Part shown: positions 21,501-29,755 of the stretch, in pieces
How the letters are laid out: each line of letters opens with the position of its first letter
Numbering within the stretch: the stretch's first letter is position 1
NCBI GenBank assembly: GCA_963804245.1
Contig: CAWDPQ010000005.1
Location: 60,610 to 124,609, forward strand
DNA: 64,000 nucleotides
Reading direction: 5' to 3'
Origin: CAWDPQ01 sp963804245
Lineage (GTDB): Bacteria > Acidobacteriota > Vicinamibacteria > Vicinamibacterales > 2-12-FULL-66-21
Position numbers and translations under genes: made by a program
Notes under the pieces: model-generated
What the model was told of the DNA's origin: nothing
What the model saw: only the letters and a program-made list of their open reading frames with translations
Database searches by the model: none

Positions 21501-21917
21501 CGTCAGAAGCGTCGAGCCGCCAGTGACCTCGACTTGCTCGGTGAGCTGACCGACGTCGAGCACGAACTCGACCGGCGTCTGCGCGTCGACACCGACGATC
21601 ACATTTGGGACAACGGCCATTCTGAAACCGGTGAGCTCCGCCTGCACTTTGTACTCGCCGGGCAGCAGGCGCTCTTTGACGAACCGTCCGGATTCGTTGG
21701 TGACCACGCTGTCGGAGGTCTGTCGGGCGTTGCTGACAATCGTCACAGTGACGCCCGGCAGGACCGCACCGCTCGCGTCTTTGACAGTACCTCCGATGCT
21801 GCCGTATACCGCTTGCGCGGAGCACGGCGCGGGCAAGACCGTTGCGGTCAGCCCGCAGAGGATCGTGAAGAGGATTCCCGCACGCGATGTGCGGGCGTGG
21901 ACGTTTCTCCGTCCCAT
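18504..21917 (-). CDS. TonB-dependent receptor, Oar-like, with CarboxypepD_reg domain
   Basis: An outer-membrane protein of 1137 residues. A signal peptide ends near PCSAQA (residue 35). A carboxypeptidase regulatory-like domain follows at ~38-115 (IGGTVKDASGAVLPGVTVTI), then a plug domain (~120-260, DLPVLDRNFTKFILLTPG), then a long beta-barrel ending in WQFAAKFRF with the expected terminal Phe. This Oar-like architecture is strongly expanded in Acidobacteriota. A substrate cannot be inferred. It is followed downstream on other transcripts by TPR/ASPIC modules on the same strand, which may be functionally linked surface components. Confidence 0.93.
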   Translation of the reverse strand: MGRRNVHARTSRAGILFTILCGLTATVLPAPCSAQAVYGSIGGTVKDASGAVLPGVTVTIVSNARQTSDSVVTNESGRFVKERLLPGEYKVQAELTGFRMAVVPNVIVGVDAQTPVEFVLDVGQLTEQVEVTGGSTLLTTDRADVSTRFDSKQITDLPVLDRNFTKFILLTPGTQQLVWQHAASENPQGSTQTMVNGQHFSGTGYQLDGTENRDPILGIIVINPTLESIGETKITSQNYDAEFGQATAGVVSVQTRSGTNALHGSAFEFFLNDKFQARNPFTQFQRNASTGRFLPETSRHQFGGSVGGPIIQNRWFFFGDYQGKRSTEGGSRLLSVPTAAARRGDLSAYGVNIYDPSTGQQFPGNVIPSGRLSPQAQRILDLIPTPNATGRENGTRDNFVAAGSESFTENSVTGRVDGRLSDRLNTFARFSLGDFLRDGPTVFGSGGGQELVSLGGVSDVINNSLAFGIDHAISSSLLADFRFGFFRYKVNVLPFDFGTRPASDAGIPGLNLDDTFSSGLPAGFVSTENSTSPGTFEFGSGLGVNRCNCPLDQNEKQFQLVGNITKIVANHSVKFGIDVRRAYNLRVPSDAHRSGEMTFAGDRTSLNGVGGMGLATFLIGDVTSFRRYVSPNTNARERQWRHFYYAQDTWRASPKLTLNYGLRLDIINPQTINEAGNAGFLDLGTGEIAVVGVGGIPLNGGVDNKLNWAPRVGATYQIDEKTVLRGGFGRSYDIGVFGSLFGHSVTQNLPVLAVQELNAPSNFDRVFTLASGPPAATFPTVPTSGRFPLPNGVFSRALPTQQRPPTVDAFNITVQRQLSDTMSVEVGYVGNRGRDVFAGDGPAININQASLNGYLQGVPLNQRRPFFNKFGWTQGIDYFCNCATNSYDSLQAKFNKRFSQGYSVKANYTLQRARQHGADQFETDLPEHQGLYNSDLEYGPPEWDRVHNFVFSLVAEIPVGRGRMYLSDASTVMDAVLGGWQFNTNTIIQSGLPFNVTYKDAGADRDTGPNRPNLVGDPEGSKNRDQWFNTIPIGSSGSAFGRPARGTFGDLPRFYLRGPGYWRVDASLFKHIPLGSDRDIELRLEVVNLFNHVNLGNPDSEIGVPGNLNTNVGRITSTAYGNADPQRNWQFAAKFRF

Positions 21918-22003
21918 AAAACCTCCGATCCGACACCGGAACCCGCTACTAGGCCACTCGCGATAGTAGTTTTGGGTTAGGAGGTCGTCAAGGAATTACG
22001 GGC

Positions 22004-23715
22004 TTACCGTCGAGCTGAAGATTCGGTGATCGAAAGAACTTGCTTTGCCGCGACGTCCGTCAGTGTCTGCACCGAGCCCGAAGGCCAGCGCACTTCCACG
22101 CGATCGGCTTTCGTCGCTGCACCAAGTCCGAAATGCAATCGCAGATCGTCGTGCGAGTAGTAGCTCGCCTGGCTGACGACGGCGCGCGCCTGCTGTCGGC
22201 CGGCGGCGGTCACGATCACCGTCGCGCCGATCGCCGCGCGATTCGATTGGCGGCCCTCGAGCGCAATCGTCAACCATCCGTTCGTGCCGCTGTAGTCGTT
22301 CCGCAGCAGCGATGGACGTTCGTTCATGTTCATGACGAGGATGTCGACGTCGCCATCGTTGTCGAAATCGCCGAACGCGGCGCCCCGGCTCGAGCGCGGC
22401 TCAGTGGCGCCGGCGCCACTCTGTGATGTCACGTCCGCGAAGCGTCCGTTTCCCAGATTGCGGAAGACGATGCGCGGACCCTTGTGCGGGTATTGCGGCA
22501 GCACCTTCTCGACCTCGGGATAGACATGGCCGGTGACGTAGAACACGTCGGGCCAGCCGTCGTTGTCCAAGTCCGGCAAACCGGCGCCCCATTCGACATA
22601 GCGGTTCTGCACGGCAAGTCCGGCAATCGTGGCGATGTCCTCGAACATGCCGCGCCCGAGGTTCCGGTAGAGGGCGGGAACATCGTCAGCGAAGTGAGTC
22701 TTGAGCAGGTCGAGCAGGCCGTCCGCGTTGACATCGCCGATCGCCGATCCCATTCCTGCCTGCGGATTGCCTTGGTCGTTGAAGGCGGCCCCCTGCAGAA
22801 CCGCGACGTCGGTGAACGTTCCGTCGCGGTTGTTGCGGTAGAGGAGTGCCGCGGTCGAATCCGGTCGCGACGTATAAGATCGGTCCACCCGTCAGCATCG
22901 AGATCCGCACCCACCGCGGTCATCGGATATCGTTCGGTGACCTTGCGCGATACCTGATGCTTCGGAGACGTCTTCGAACGTGCCGTCGCCGCGATTGCGA
23001 TAAAACAGGTTGGTGTCGGTCGGCAGTCCCTTGGGACCGCAGTTCACGGGAATGCCCCGCCACACGCAGCTCGCACCCTGACCGGGTTCAGGTGCCGAGG
23101 CGGATCGAACCGCAGGTAGTTGGCGACGAACAAGTCGAGGTCGCCGTCACGATCGTAGTCGATGAAGCTGCAGCCCGAACCCCAGCGCGTTCCCGCCGTT
23201 TCGACCCGAGCGCGAGTGGTGACGTCCTCGAACCGCTTGCCCGCAGCGTTCCGGTAGAGGATGTTCTGTCCGAAGTAGGTCACGAAGAGGTCGATCCAAC
23301 CATCGTTGTCGTAGTCTCCGGCACAGACACTCGATGCCCAGCCGACACGCTGCAGCCCGACACGGCTGGTCACGTCCTCGAAGGTGCCGTCGTGGCGGTT
23401 GCGGTAGAGACGACTGCGCGGTGCCGAGTCACCCGACCAGACCTGTTCCTTCCGCGAATTGGGCTCGAGGCGGGTGCCGCTCAAGACGAGAGCGTCCATC
23501 CACCCGTCGCGGTCGAAGTCCACGAACGCGGATCCGCAGCCATTCGTTTCGATGATGAAGCGCTTGCGGTCGGTTTCGCCGTATACGCTGGGATGGGTCA
23601 GGCCGGCCTTTTCCGCGACGTCGGTAAAGCGGACCGGCCACGGCGGCGTGGGTGTCTGCGCGCGCGTAATGGCCAGCAGGGCGACGCAACAAACGGCCGC
23701 CGCCGGCCAGTTCAT
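22004..23715 (-). pseudogene. FG-GAP/VCBS repeat protein with ASPIC/UnbV domain (CRTAC1-like), multiple frameshifts
   Basis: An exported protein with start ATG 23715 (MNWPAAAVCCVALLAI signal). Repeated FG-GAP motifs (DFDRDGWMDALVL, DYDNDGWIDLFVTYFG, DYDRDGDLDLFVANY, later DLDNDGWPDVFYV) form a beta-propeller. It ends in an ASPIC/UnbV domain (RVEVRWPSGSVQTL). The frame breaks near 23055, 22960 and 22870, each time continuing correctly in another frame. Three breaks within 200 bp suggest decay or a poor-consensus patch. The ATG overlaps the upstream TPR gene stop (ATGA). Function of the family in bacteria is unknown. Confidence 0.82.
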
Positions 23716-24647
23716 GGCGTTCGCGATCCCGTCAGGCGCTCCGCGATGTCGAATTCGCGTTTCGCTTCCTCGGTTCGGCCCATCTGCTGAAGCACCTGGG
23801 CGAGCAGGTAGTGTGCGGATCGGTTGTTCGGATCGTACTGAATGGCGCGTCGTAGCATCGACTCCGCACGCGCTGGCTGCTCGGTTTTGACGTACGACCG
23901 TCCGAGCAGGATGTATGGGGCGCTGTAGTAAGGGTTCAGCCAGATCGATTTCTGCAGCGCGGCAATGGCTTCCTCCCATTTCGCCTGCCGGGTGTAGGCG
24001 TCTCCGAGCTGCGACCAGCCCATCGCGTGACCGGGATTCAGAGCGAGCTCCCGTTCGGTCAGCGTGATCGCTTCCGGCAGCCGCCCTCGGAAGAGCGCCA
24101 TCTGTCCGAGCAGGTAGTTCGCGTTCGGCATGCGCGGATCGATGGCGAGCGCTTTTGTGAGCGCTGCCGTCGCCTGCTCCTCCATCTCGAGCCGTACCAT
24201 CATCTGCGCCGCGATCAGGTAGGCCGCAGCCGAATCGGGCGCGACGCGATACGCCGAGGCGATGATTCGCCTGGCTTCGTCCGGTTGCTGCGTCTGAATG
24301 TAGGCCTGTCCGAGCGCGTAAGTGAGCTCGAGATTGTCCGGCGTCCACCGCCGTGTGGCCTCGAGCCGCGGAATCGCATCGGCGAAGCGACCCAACACGA
24401 AGGAGGCGAGCCCGAGGATCTGCTCCGCTTCCCTTCGCTCAATCGACTCCGCTGGCAGGCGGTCGACGATCGGGCGAAGCGTGTCGACCGCCTTCGCCGG
24501 TTCGTCGGCGTGATAGTAGGCCACGCCAAGCAAGTGAGTGATTTGCACCTGGCGCGCACCGTCAGGATCGGGTGGAAGATCGCGAAGCTTCGCCAGCGCG
24601 GTCTTGGCCTCCCCGGCATTGATCAAGCGCCGGGCTTCAGTCAGCAC
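23712..24647 (-). CDS. Tetratricopeptide-repeat protein (module 2)
   Basis: A 311-residue protein consisting almost wholly of TPR units (for example ALGQAYIQTQQPDEARRI, QLGDAYTRQAKWEEAIAALQ, LLGRSYVKTEQPARAESML). TPRs scaffold protein-protein contacts. The frame begins at GTG 24647 without a signal peptide, unlike the related TPR protein at 26552. A REP-like repeat lies immediately upstream, so the original N-terminus may have been lost. It overlaps the ASPIC/UnbV gene by 4 nt. Confidence 0.82.
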   Translation of the reverse strand: MLTEARRLINAGEAKTALAKLRDLPPDPDGARQVQITHLLGVAYYHADEPAKAVDTLRPIVDRLPAESIERREAEQILGLASFVLGRFADAIPRLEATRRWTPDNLELTYALGQAYIQTQQPDEARRIIASAYRVAPDSAAAYLIAAQMMVRLEMEEQATAALTKALAIDPRMPNANYLLGQMALFRGRLPEAITLTERELALNPGHAMGWSQLGDAYTRQAKWEEAIAALQKSIWLNPYYSAPYILLGRSYVKTEQPARAESMLRRAIQYDPNNRSAHYLLAQVLQQMGRTEEAKREFDIAERLTGSRTP

Positions 24648-24661
24648 GACGCCAAGTTTGA

Positions 24662-24795
24662 TATCTGACGCCCGTAGCGCGCGGCTTCAGCGGCGCGTGA
24701 TCGTGACGCGGAGCTGACCAGCCTCCGCTGAAGCTACGGCGGTCCGCCGGAGCCTCGGCGAAGGCGAAGCTCCGCGCTACGGTGTCGACGATGAA
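24662..24795. repeat. REP-like GCTTCAGCGG / CCGCTGAAGCTACGG repeats
   Basis: Inverted units: GCGGCTTCAGCGGCGCG, then CCTCCGCTGAAGCTACGGCG (24722-24741), then GGCGAAGCTCCGCGCTACGG. A one-base variant of the middle unit occurs at 35734-35753. The last ~20 codons of the upstream ASPIC/UnbV frame are read from this repeat. Confidence 0.75.
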
Positions 24796-26555
24796 CGCCA
24801 ACAGGCGAGAGGGCAATCACCATTGGCCGGCGATTGGCGATCGGCTGGCCGGTGCCTTCCTTCAACGTCAGGATTCGATTCACCTCGAGGTTGGACCACA
24901 TTTCCTCGAGGCCGTTCGGCCATCGGACCTCCAGGCGGTCTACCTTCGCCGCTGAGCCGAGACCAAAGCTCGGACGCAGATCGTTTTGCGAGTAGTAGCT
25001 GCCGCCGCCGCGAACCTCCTGCACCTGCGTCACGCTTCCCGCGGTGGCGCGCAGCCGCGCGCCGATGGCGCTGCGGTTGGATTTCGTACCAATCAGCCGG
25101 ACCGTGAGCCAGCTGCGTGGCTGACGCAGATCGACGCGATACAAATCCGGCGGCTCGTGCACGTTGTTGACGAGAATGTCCAGGTCGCCGTCGTTGTCGA
25201 GATCGGCAAACGCAGCGCCACGGCCGGCCTTTGGCACCGTGACCGGCGGTCCAAGCCGTTCCGTCACGTCATCGAACCGGCCGTTTCCCCGATTGTGGTA
25301 CACGACCTTGCGCTGACGATAGCCGGCTTCGGTCTTGAGCTGCTCGACTTCGGGATAGACGTGGCCGTTGACCAGGAACAGATCGAGCCACCCATCCAAA
25401 TCGAGATCGAGGAAGGAGACGCCCCACCCGAGCCATCGCGTGTTGCGGCCGATCCCGCTCGCAAACGTGCGATCCTCGCACGACGTCCCGTTCGAATTCA
25501 TGTACAGCGTGGACGTATCGCCGGCGAAGTTGGTCTTGAACACATCCATTCTGCCGTCGCGGTTGTAGTCGCCGATCGCCACACCCATTCCGGCCTGCGG
25601 TTTGCCGTCCTGACTGTAGGCGCAGCCGGCGGTCACGCCGATGTCGGCGAAAGTCCCGTCGCGGTTGTTGCGATACAACGCGCTCGGGTTCGAATCGTTC
25701 GCCACATACAAATCGACCCACCCATCGTCGTCGAAGTCGAGCGTGCTGACGCCGAGACCGTACGTGCCCGACGCTCGGGTGATGCCCGAGGCATCCGACA
25801 CGTCGGCGAAACGGCCATCGCCGGTATTCCGGTACAGCACGTTCTTGCCGCCAGTCAGTCCCTGGGGGACCGCACGCGACAGGAACACCCTTGTAACGGC
25901 ACAAGCCAGATTCAGGAACCGGTGCGGTCTTGAGATCGAGGTCGATGTAATTTGCAGCGAAGAGATCCAGTCGGCCGTCGCGGTCATAGTCGAGAAACGC
26001 GCACCCAGCGCCCCAGCGCGTGCGCATCGAGTCGACGCCGGCGCTCCTGGTCGTCTCTTCGAAAGTGCCGTCGCCACGATTGCGGAACAGGCGGTTCTTG
26101 CCCCAGAAGGTCACGAACAAGTCCTCGTGGCCGTCGTTGTCGTAGTCACCCGCACAGGCCGCCTGGCCCCACCCGCTCAGCGCCACCCCTGCTTTGTCCG
26201 TGACATCTTCGAAGGTGCCGTCGCGACGGTTGCGGTAGAGATGGCTCGTCGGCTCCTTGCCCTTAGGAAAGCCCTCGAGCGTGGAACCATTGACGACGAA
26301 CAGGTCCAGCCAGCCGTCGTCGTCGTAGTCGAAGGCGGCGGTGCCGGAGCCGGTGGTTTCGAGGAGATAGCGGTTGGTTTGTCGACCGCCGTACGTGGTC
26401 ACCGCAGTGAGACCCGCGCGCGCCGCAATCTCGGTGAATGTGAAATCGAGCGGATCGGGAGGGCTTTGACTGCGAGCGGTATCAACGAAATCGACAGCAA
26501 GCGCCGAGGCGATCAGAGCGGCCGCAGCCACTGTTCTGCGGGGCCGGGGCTTCAC
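24734..26555 (-). pseudogene. FG-GAP/VCBS + ASPIC/UnbV protein (module 2 partner), one frameshift
   Basis: A second CRTAC1-like protein. Its signal sequence is near VAAAALIASALAVDFV. FG-GAP calcium-loop motifs follow (DYDDDGWLDLFVVNG, DYDNDGHEDLFVTFWG, DYDRDGRLDLFAANY, DFDDDGWVDLYVANDS, DLDLDGWLDLFLVNG), and the C-terminal ASPIC/UnbV domain contains DRLEVRWPNGLEEMW. The frame shifts near 25870 after PVACGPPG, where one extra base in a GGG run restores GLTGGKNVLYRNTGDG. Its tail, VGVHRRHRSAELRLRRG, is translated REP DNA, so the natural stop is probably lost. The start overlaps the TPR gene stop (ATGA). Confidence 0.83.
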
Positions 26556-28012
26556 TGCGTCTTCTCCGCCGCCGTCGGCCGTTTTCCCAACTTTCGAGCC
26601 TCAGCGAGGTGACGGCGCGCCTCGGCGAGTGCTCCAGACTGCTCCAACGCCGCAGCCAGCGCGTAGTGGGCCTCGGCATTGTCGCTGGCGAGCCGGATCG
26701 CGTCGCGAAACTTCGCGATCGCGCCGGCGCGGTCGCCTGCTTTGATCCGCTGCTGCCCGGCGCTGACCGCAAAGGCGGAGGCCTGCGCGTCTGCCTTGCG
26801 TTTGTTCAGCCGGTCAGCCTCGACACGCGCTGTGCGGGCTCCCTCCACATCGCCCTTTTGCTGAAGCGCCTGTGACAGGCTCAAGTGCGCTTCCGCCAGT
26901 TCGTCGTTCGCAGCGATTGCCGCGCGGAACTCAGCAATCGCATCGTCCACCTTCCCTGTCTGCCTCAGAACTGTCCCGAGCATGTAATGCGGTTCGGCCG
27001 AATTCGGGCGGCGTGCGATTGCGTCCCGAAACAGCGCGACCGCTTGTTCGGCGCGGCCGGTCTGCCACACCACGACGCCGAGCGTGTATGGGGCGTCGGG
27101 CAGGTTCGGATCGAGGGCGATGGAGCGTCTGAGCGCCTCCTCGGCACCTTCGAAATCGTCCTGCTGTTTGAGCGCAACGCCGAGGTTGTAGAAGGCTTCC
27201 GCATTCTGCGGCTGGTCCGCGGTGAGCCGCCGCAGGACGTCGACGGCCGACGCCAGGTCTCCCTGGTGCATCAAGGCAGTCGCGAGATTCAAGCGCGCGG
27301 CTGGAAACTCCGGGTGCTGTTCCGCGATCCGGCGAAACGTTTCGGCCGCTTCGCGACCTTCACCTTTTTGCATCAAGGCCAGGCCGAGACTGTTCAGGCT
27401 TTCCGCAGAGGCGGGATCGATCTCCACGGCCCGACGAAGATGCAGCAGCGCTCCGTCTAGATCGCCGGTCGATTGAAGTGCGACACCGAGCTGAAGATGC
27501 GTGACGGCCAACGACGGCCCGAGCCGCGCCGCGATCCGAAGGTGCTCGATGGCGGCGTCGAGGTCGCCCAGCTGTTTGAGCGTCAGGCCGAGGTAGTACC
27601 TGGCTTCGGGATGTTTCGGACGGAGGCGCACGGCAACGCGCAGTGGCTCGAGAGCGCCTTTCAGGTCCTTGGTCCACCACCGCGTCGCGCCGAGGTGGTA
27701 GTGGGCGTCGAAGAGAGTCGGGTCTATCTTGACCGCGCTGGCGAACGCTTCCAGGGCTTCTTCGGTGCGACCCTGACGGCCGAGGACGAAGCCAAGCTTG
27801 TCTCGCGCACGCGCGTTCTTCGGCGCGAGGTCTACCGCCTGACGGTAGGCCTCCGCGGCGCCGGCGAGATCATTGCGAGCTTCCAGCGCCTGCCCACGCT
27901 CCAACAACGCGGCAGCGGACGCGTCCTTCGCCGGCACCGGCGCGGTCGGCTGCTGAGCCAGGGCCACGCACGCCACGGCGGCGACAACGGGCCAGACGAC
28001 CATCGTCGGCAT
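26552..28012 (-). CDS. Exported tetratricopeptide-repeat protein (module 1)
   Basis: About 486 residues from MPTMVVWPVVAAVACVALA, a signal peptide, which is why I start at 28012 rather than at the upstream end of the open frame (28078). It carries roughly eleven 34-residue TPR units (AEAYRQAVDLAPKNARARDK and others), ending in a Lys/Arg-rich tail. It is the first gene of the TPR-ASPIC-TPR-ASPIC series on the minus strand and overlaps the next gene by 4 nt. It probably acts as a periplasmic or surface scaffold; partner unknown. Confidence 0.85.
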   Translation of the reverse strand: MPTMVVWPVVAAVACVALAQQPTAPVPAKDASAAALLERGQALEARNDLAGAAEAYRQAVDLAPKNARARDKLGFVLGRQGRTEEALEAFASAVKIDPTLFDAHYHLGATRWWTKDLKGALEPLRVAVRLRPKHPEARYYLGLTLKQLGDLDAAIEHLRIAARLGPSLAVTHLQLGVALQSTGDLDGALLHLRRAVEIDPASAESLNSLGLALMQKGEGREAAETFRRIAEQHPEFPAARLNLATALMHQGDLASAVDVLRRLTADQPQNAEAFYNLGVALKQQDDFEGAEEALRRSIALDPNLPDAPYTLGVVVWQTGRAEQAVALFRDAIARRPNSAEPHYMLGTVLRQTGKVDDAIAEFRAAIAANDELAEAHLSLSQALQQKGDVEGARTARVEADRLNKRKADAQASAFAVSAGQQRIKAGDRAGAIAKFRDAIRLASDNAEAHYALAAALEQSGALAEARRHLAEARKLGKRPTAAEKTQ

Positions 28013-28139
28013 TCTATCAACCGGTCCGCTCCCACCTGTTCGAACTGATTTCGTCGACCGGATGTTCCGCAACAGCACAAGAGGCGTGACAGGCGCTTTC
28101 TGTAATTCTGTAAGCGTCGCGTTTTCATTCGTTTACAAA

Positions 28140-28294
28140 TGCATCGCGGTGAGTACGTGCGGCGTCCTGTTTGCTCAACCAGTGGCGGGCCGTATGGGGG
28201 ACGTCAGGTCGGTGATCCAGAGCGCCACCTGCGGACTGTAACGGTAAACCTGCGAAAGTGCGGGCCCGCGGGCATGTTCCGCGGGCCTTTTTTT
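28140..28294 (+). ncRNA. Candidate small RNA or structured leader ending in an intrinsic terminator
   Basis: No protein gene on the plus strand explains the strong terminator at 28263-28294. Upstream, AGGTCGGTG...CGCCACCT forms a stable hairpin, and other short helices are possible. It could be a stand-alone sRNA or a regulatory leader of the aldo/keto reductase, whose start is ~120 bp past the T-run. I could not match it to SRP, 6S, RNase P or a known riboswitch by eye. The 5' end is a guess. Confidence 0.4.
28263..28294 (+). terminator. Rho-independent terminator
   Basis: A perfect 9-bp stem GGCCCGCGG / CCGCGGGCC, a 7-nt loop and seven consecutive Ts. It is the best intrinsic terminator seen in the window. 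Confidence 0.85.
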
Positions 28295-28301
28295 GTCTGT
28301 G

Positions 28302-28410
28302 GCTTCCGGGCTTTAGCCGGAAGCTCTCCGCGCAAAACTTACTTCCGCCTGAAGACGCAAGCCACGAGACAGCTGAGGCCCGCATTGTGGCTTCCGGCTT
28401 CAGCCGGAAG
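28302..28410. repeat. Two REP-like palindromes (CTTCCGGCTTCAGCCGGAAG type)
   Basis: GCTTCCGGGCTTTAGCCGGAAGC (28302-28324) and GCTTCCGGCTTCAGCCGGAAG (28390-28410) are close copies, 65 bp apart. They fill the leader of the aldo/keto reductase, the second ending 2 bp before its ATG. Confidence 0.8.
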
Positions 28411-28412
28411 GT

Positions 28413-29390
28413 ATGATCGCCGTCGTGAAACTCAGAACATTTGGACGACTGGGCTGGCAGGTCTCGGAAGTTGGCTACGGCATGTGGGGCATGGCGGGGT
28501 GGACGGGCAGCGACGACGCGGAGTCGTACACGTCGCTCGACCGCGCAATCGCACTGGGTTGCAACTTCTTCGATACGGCGTGGGCTTACGGCGACGGACA
28601 CAGCGAGCATCTGCTCGGAGCGACGCTGCGCAGACATCCCGGCAAGCGTCTATACGTCGCGACGAAAATCCCGCCAAAGAATCGACGCTGGCCAGCGAAA
28701 CCCTCGTATTCCCTGGACGACGTGTTCCCGCCCGACCACATCCGCGAATACTGCCAACGGAGTCTCGAGAACATCGGCGTCGACAGGATCGACCTGCTGC
28801 AGTTCCACGTCTGGTCGGATCACTGGGCGGCGGATACACGATGGCAGCGGGCCGTCGACGATTTGAAGCGCGAGAATCTGGTGCAAGGCGTCGGCGTCAG
28901 CATCAACCGCTGGCAGCCGGACAATGCCCTGGATGCGCTTGCGACCGGTCTCATTGACGCGGTTCAAGTGGTCTACAACGTGTTCGATCAGAGCCCGGAG
29001 GATCGGCTCCTTCCTTATTGCCAGCAGCACGACATCGCCGTAATCGCACGCGTGCCGTTCGACGAAGGCAGCCTCACCGGAATGCTGACCGCCGAGTCGC
29101 GATGGCCGGCGGAAGATTTCCGCAACCTGTACTTCACGCCCGAAAACCTTCGCAATACGCTCGAGCGCGTCGAGCGGTTGCGTCCCTCGGTTCCGGCGGG
29201 GATGACGCTGCCGTCGATGACCCTTCGCCACATCCTCGAGCATCCTGCTGTCAGCACGGTGATCCCCGGAATGCGAAAGATGCGACACGTCGAGGAGAAC
29301 CTGGCGGTGAGCGATGGAAGCCGGCTGCCCGCAGCCCTCATGGCTGAGCTCAAGAAGCATCGGTGGGACAGAACGATCGATATCGAGTAG
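28413..29390 (+). CDS. Aldo/keto reductase
   Basis: A 325-residue NADPH-dependent oxidoreductase of the AKR superfamily. The catalytic tetrad is visible: Asp54 and Tyr59 (FFDTAWAYGDG), Lys85 (YVATKIPP) and His132 (LLQFHVW). The C-terminal cofactor part includes HPAVSTVIPGM. Similar cytosolic proteins reduce small aldehydes or ketones; the substrate is not evident. The ATG at 28413 directly abuts a REP palindrome; a GTG at 28428 (VKLRTFGRLG) is an alternative start. Confidence 0.92.
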   Translation: MIAVVKLRTFGRLGWQVSEVGYGMWGMAGWTGSDDAESYTSLDRAIALGCNFFDTAWAYGDGHSEHLLGATLRRHPGKRLYVATKIPPKNRRWPAKPSYSLDDVFPPDHIREYCQRSLENIGVDRIDLLQFHVWSDHWAADTRWQRAVDDLKRENLVQGVGVSINRWQPDNALDALATGLIDAVQVVYNVFDQSPEDRLLPYCQQHDIAVIARVPFDEGSLTGMLTAESRWPAEDFRNLYFTPENLRNTLERVERLRPSVPAGMTLPSMTLRHILEHPAVSTVIPGMRKMRHVEENLAVSDGSRLPAALMAELKKHRWDRTIDIE

Positions 29391-29447
29391 CACCTGTCCC
29401 ATCAACGACTTAGAAGCTCTGCAATATCTCAGAGGGGTCGAGGGCTC

Positions 29448-29456
29448 TGATATAAT
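29448..29456 (+). promoter_or_regulatory. Extended -10 promoter for rpmE
   Basis: TGATATAAT is a consensus extended -10 (TGnTATAAT) about 33 bp before the rpmE start. No good -35 lies 17 bp upstream, as expected for an extended -10 promoter. Confidence 0.6.
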
Positions 29457-29488
29457 GTCTTTTTCCCGGAACCCCGAAGGAGCCTGCA

Positions 29489-29746
29489 GTGAAGGAAGGG
29501 ATTCACCCCAAGTATCACGAGATCGAAGCGCGCTGTGCTTGTGGGGCGACGTGGCGGACACGTTCGACCAAGCCTGAGCTTCACCTCGAGATCTGCAACA
29601 ACTGCCATCCGTTTTTCACCGGCCGGCAGAAGCTGATCGATACCGAGGGACGTGTCGAGCGGTTCACCAAGCGGTTTGGCGCGCAGACTTCCGAGAGCCG
29701 GAAAGCGGTCCAGAAGTCGACCCGGAAGCAGCCGGCGGCGAAGTAG
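29489..29746 (+). CDS. rpmE: 50S ribosomal protein L31
   Basis: 85 residues with start GTG 29489 behind a good AAGGAG site (spacing about 6). The zinc-binding L31 form is identified by Cys16, Cys18, Cys36 and Cys39 (CAC...CNNC). The sequence HPFFTGRQKLIDTEGRVERF is typical. A basic Ala/Lys tail of ~12 residues extends beyond the conserved core. Confidence 0.97.
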   Translation: MKEGIHPKYHEIEARCACGATWRTRSTKPELHLEICNNCHPFFTGRQKLIDTEGRVERFTKRFGAQTSESRKAVQKSTRKQPAAK

Positions 29747-29755
29747 CGCGGGCGC

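Noticed and set aside
28140..28262. 4.5S (SRP) RNA or 6S RNA
   Set aside because: The conserved GGAAG/AGCAG loop of SRP RNA is missing, and no long end-to-end helix with a central bubble could be built by eye; kept only as an unassigned candidate.
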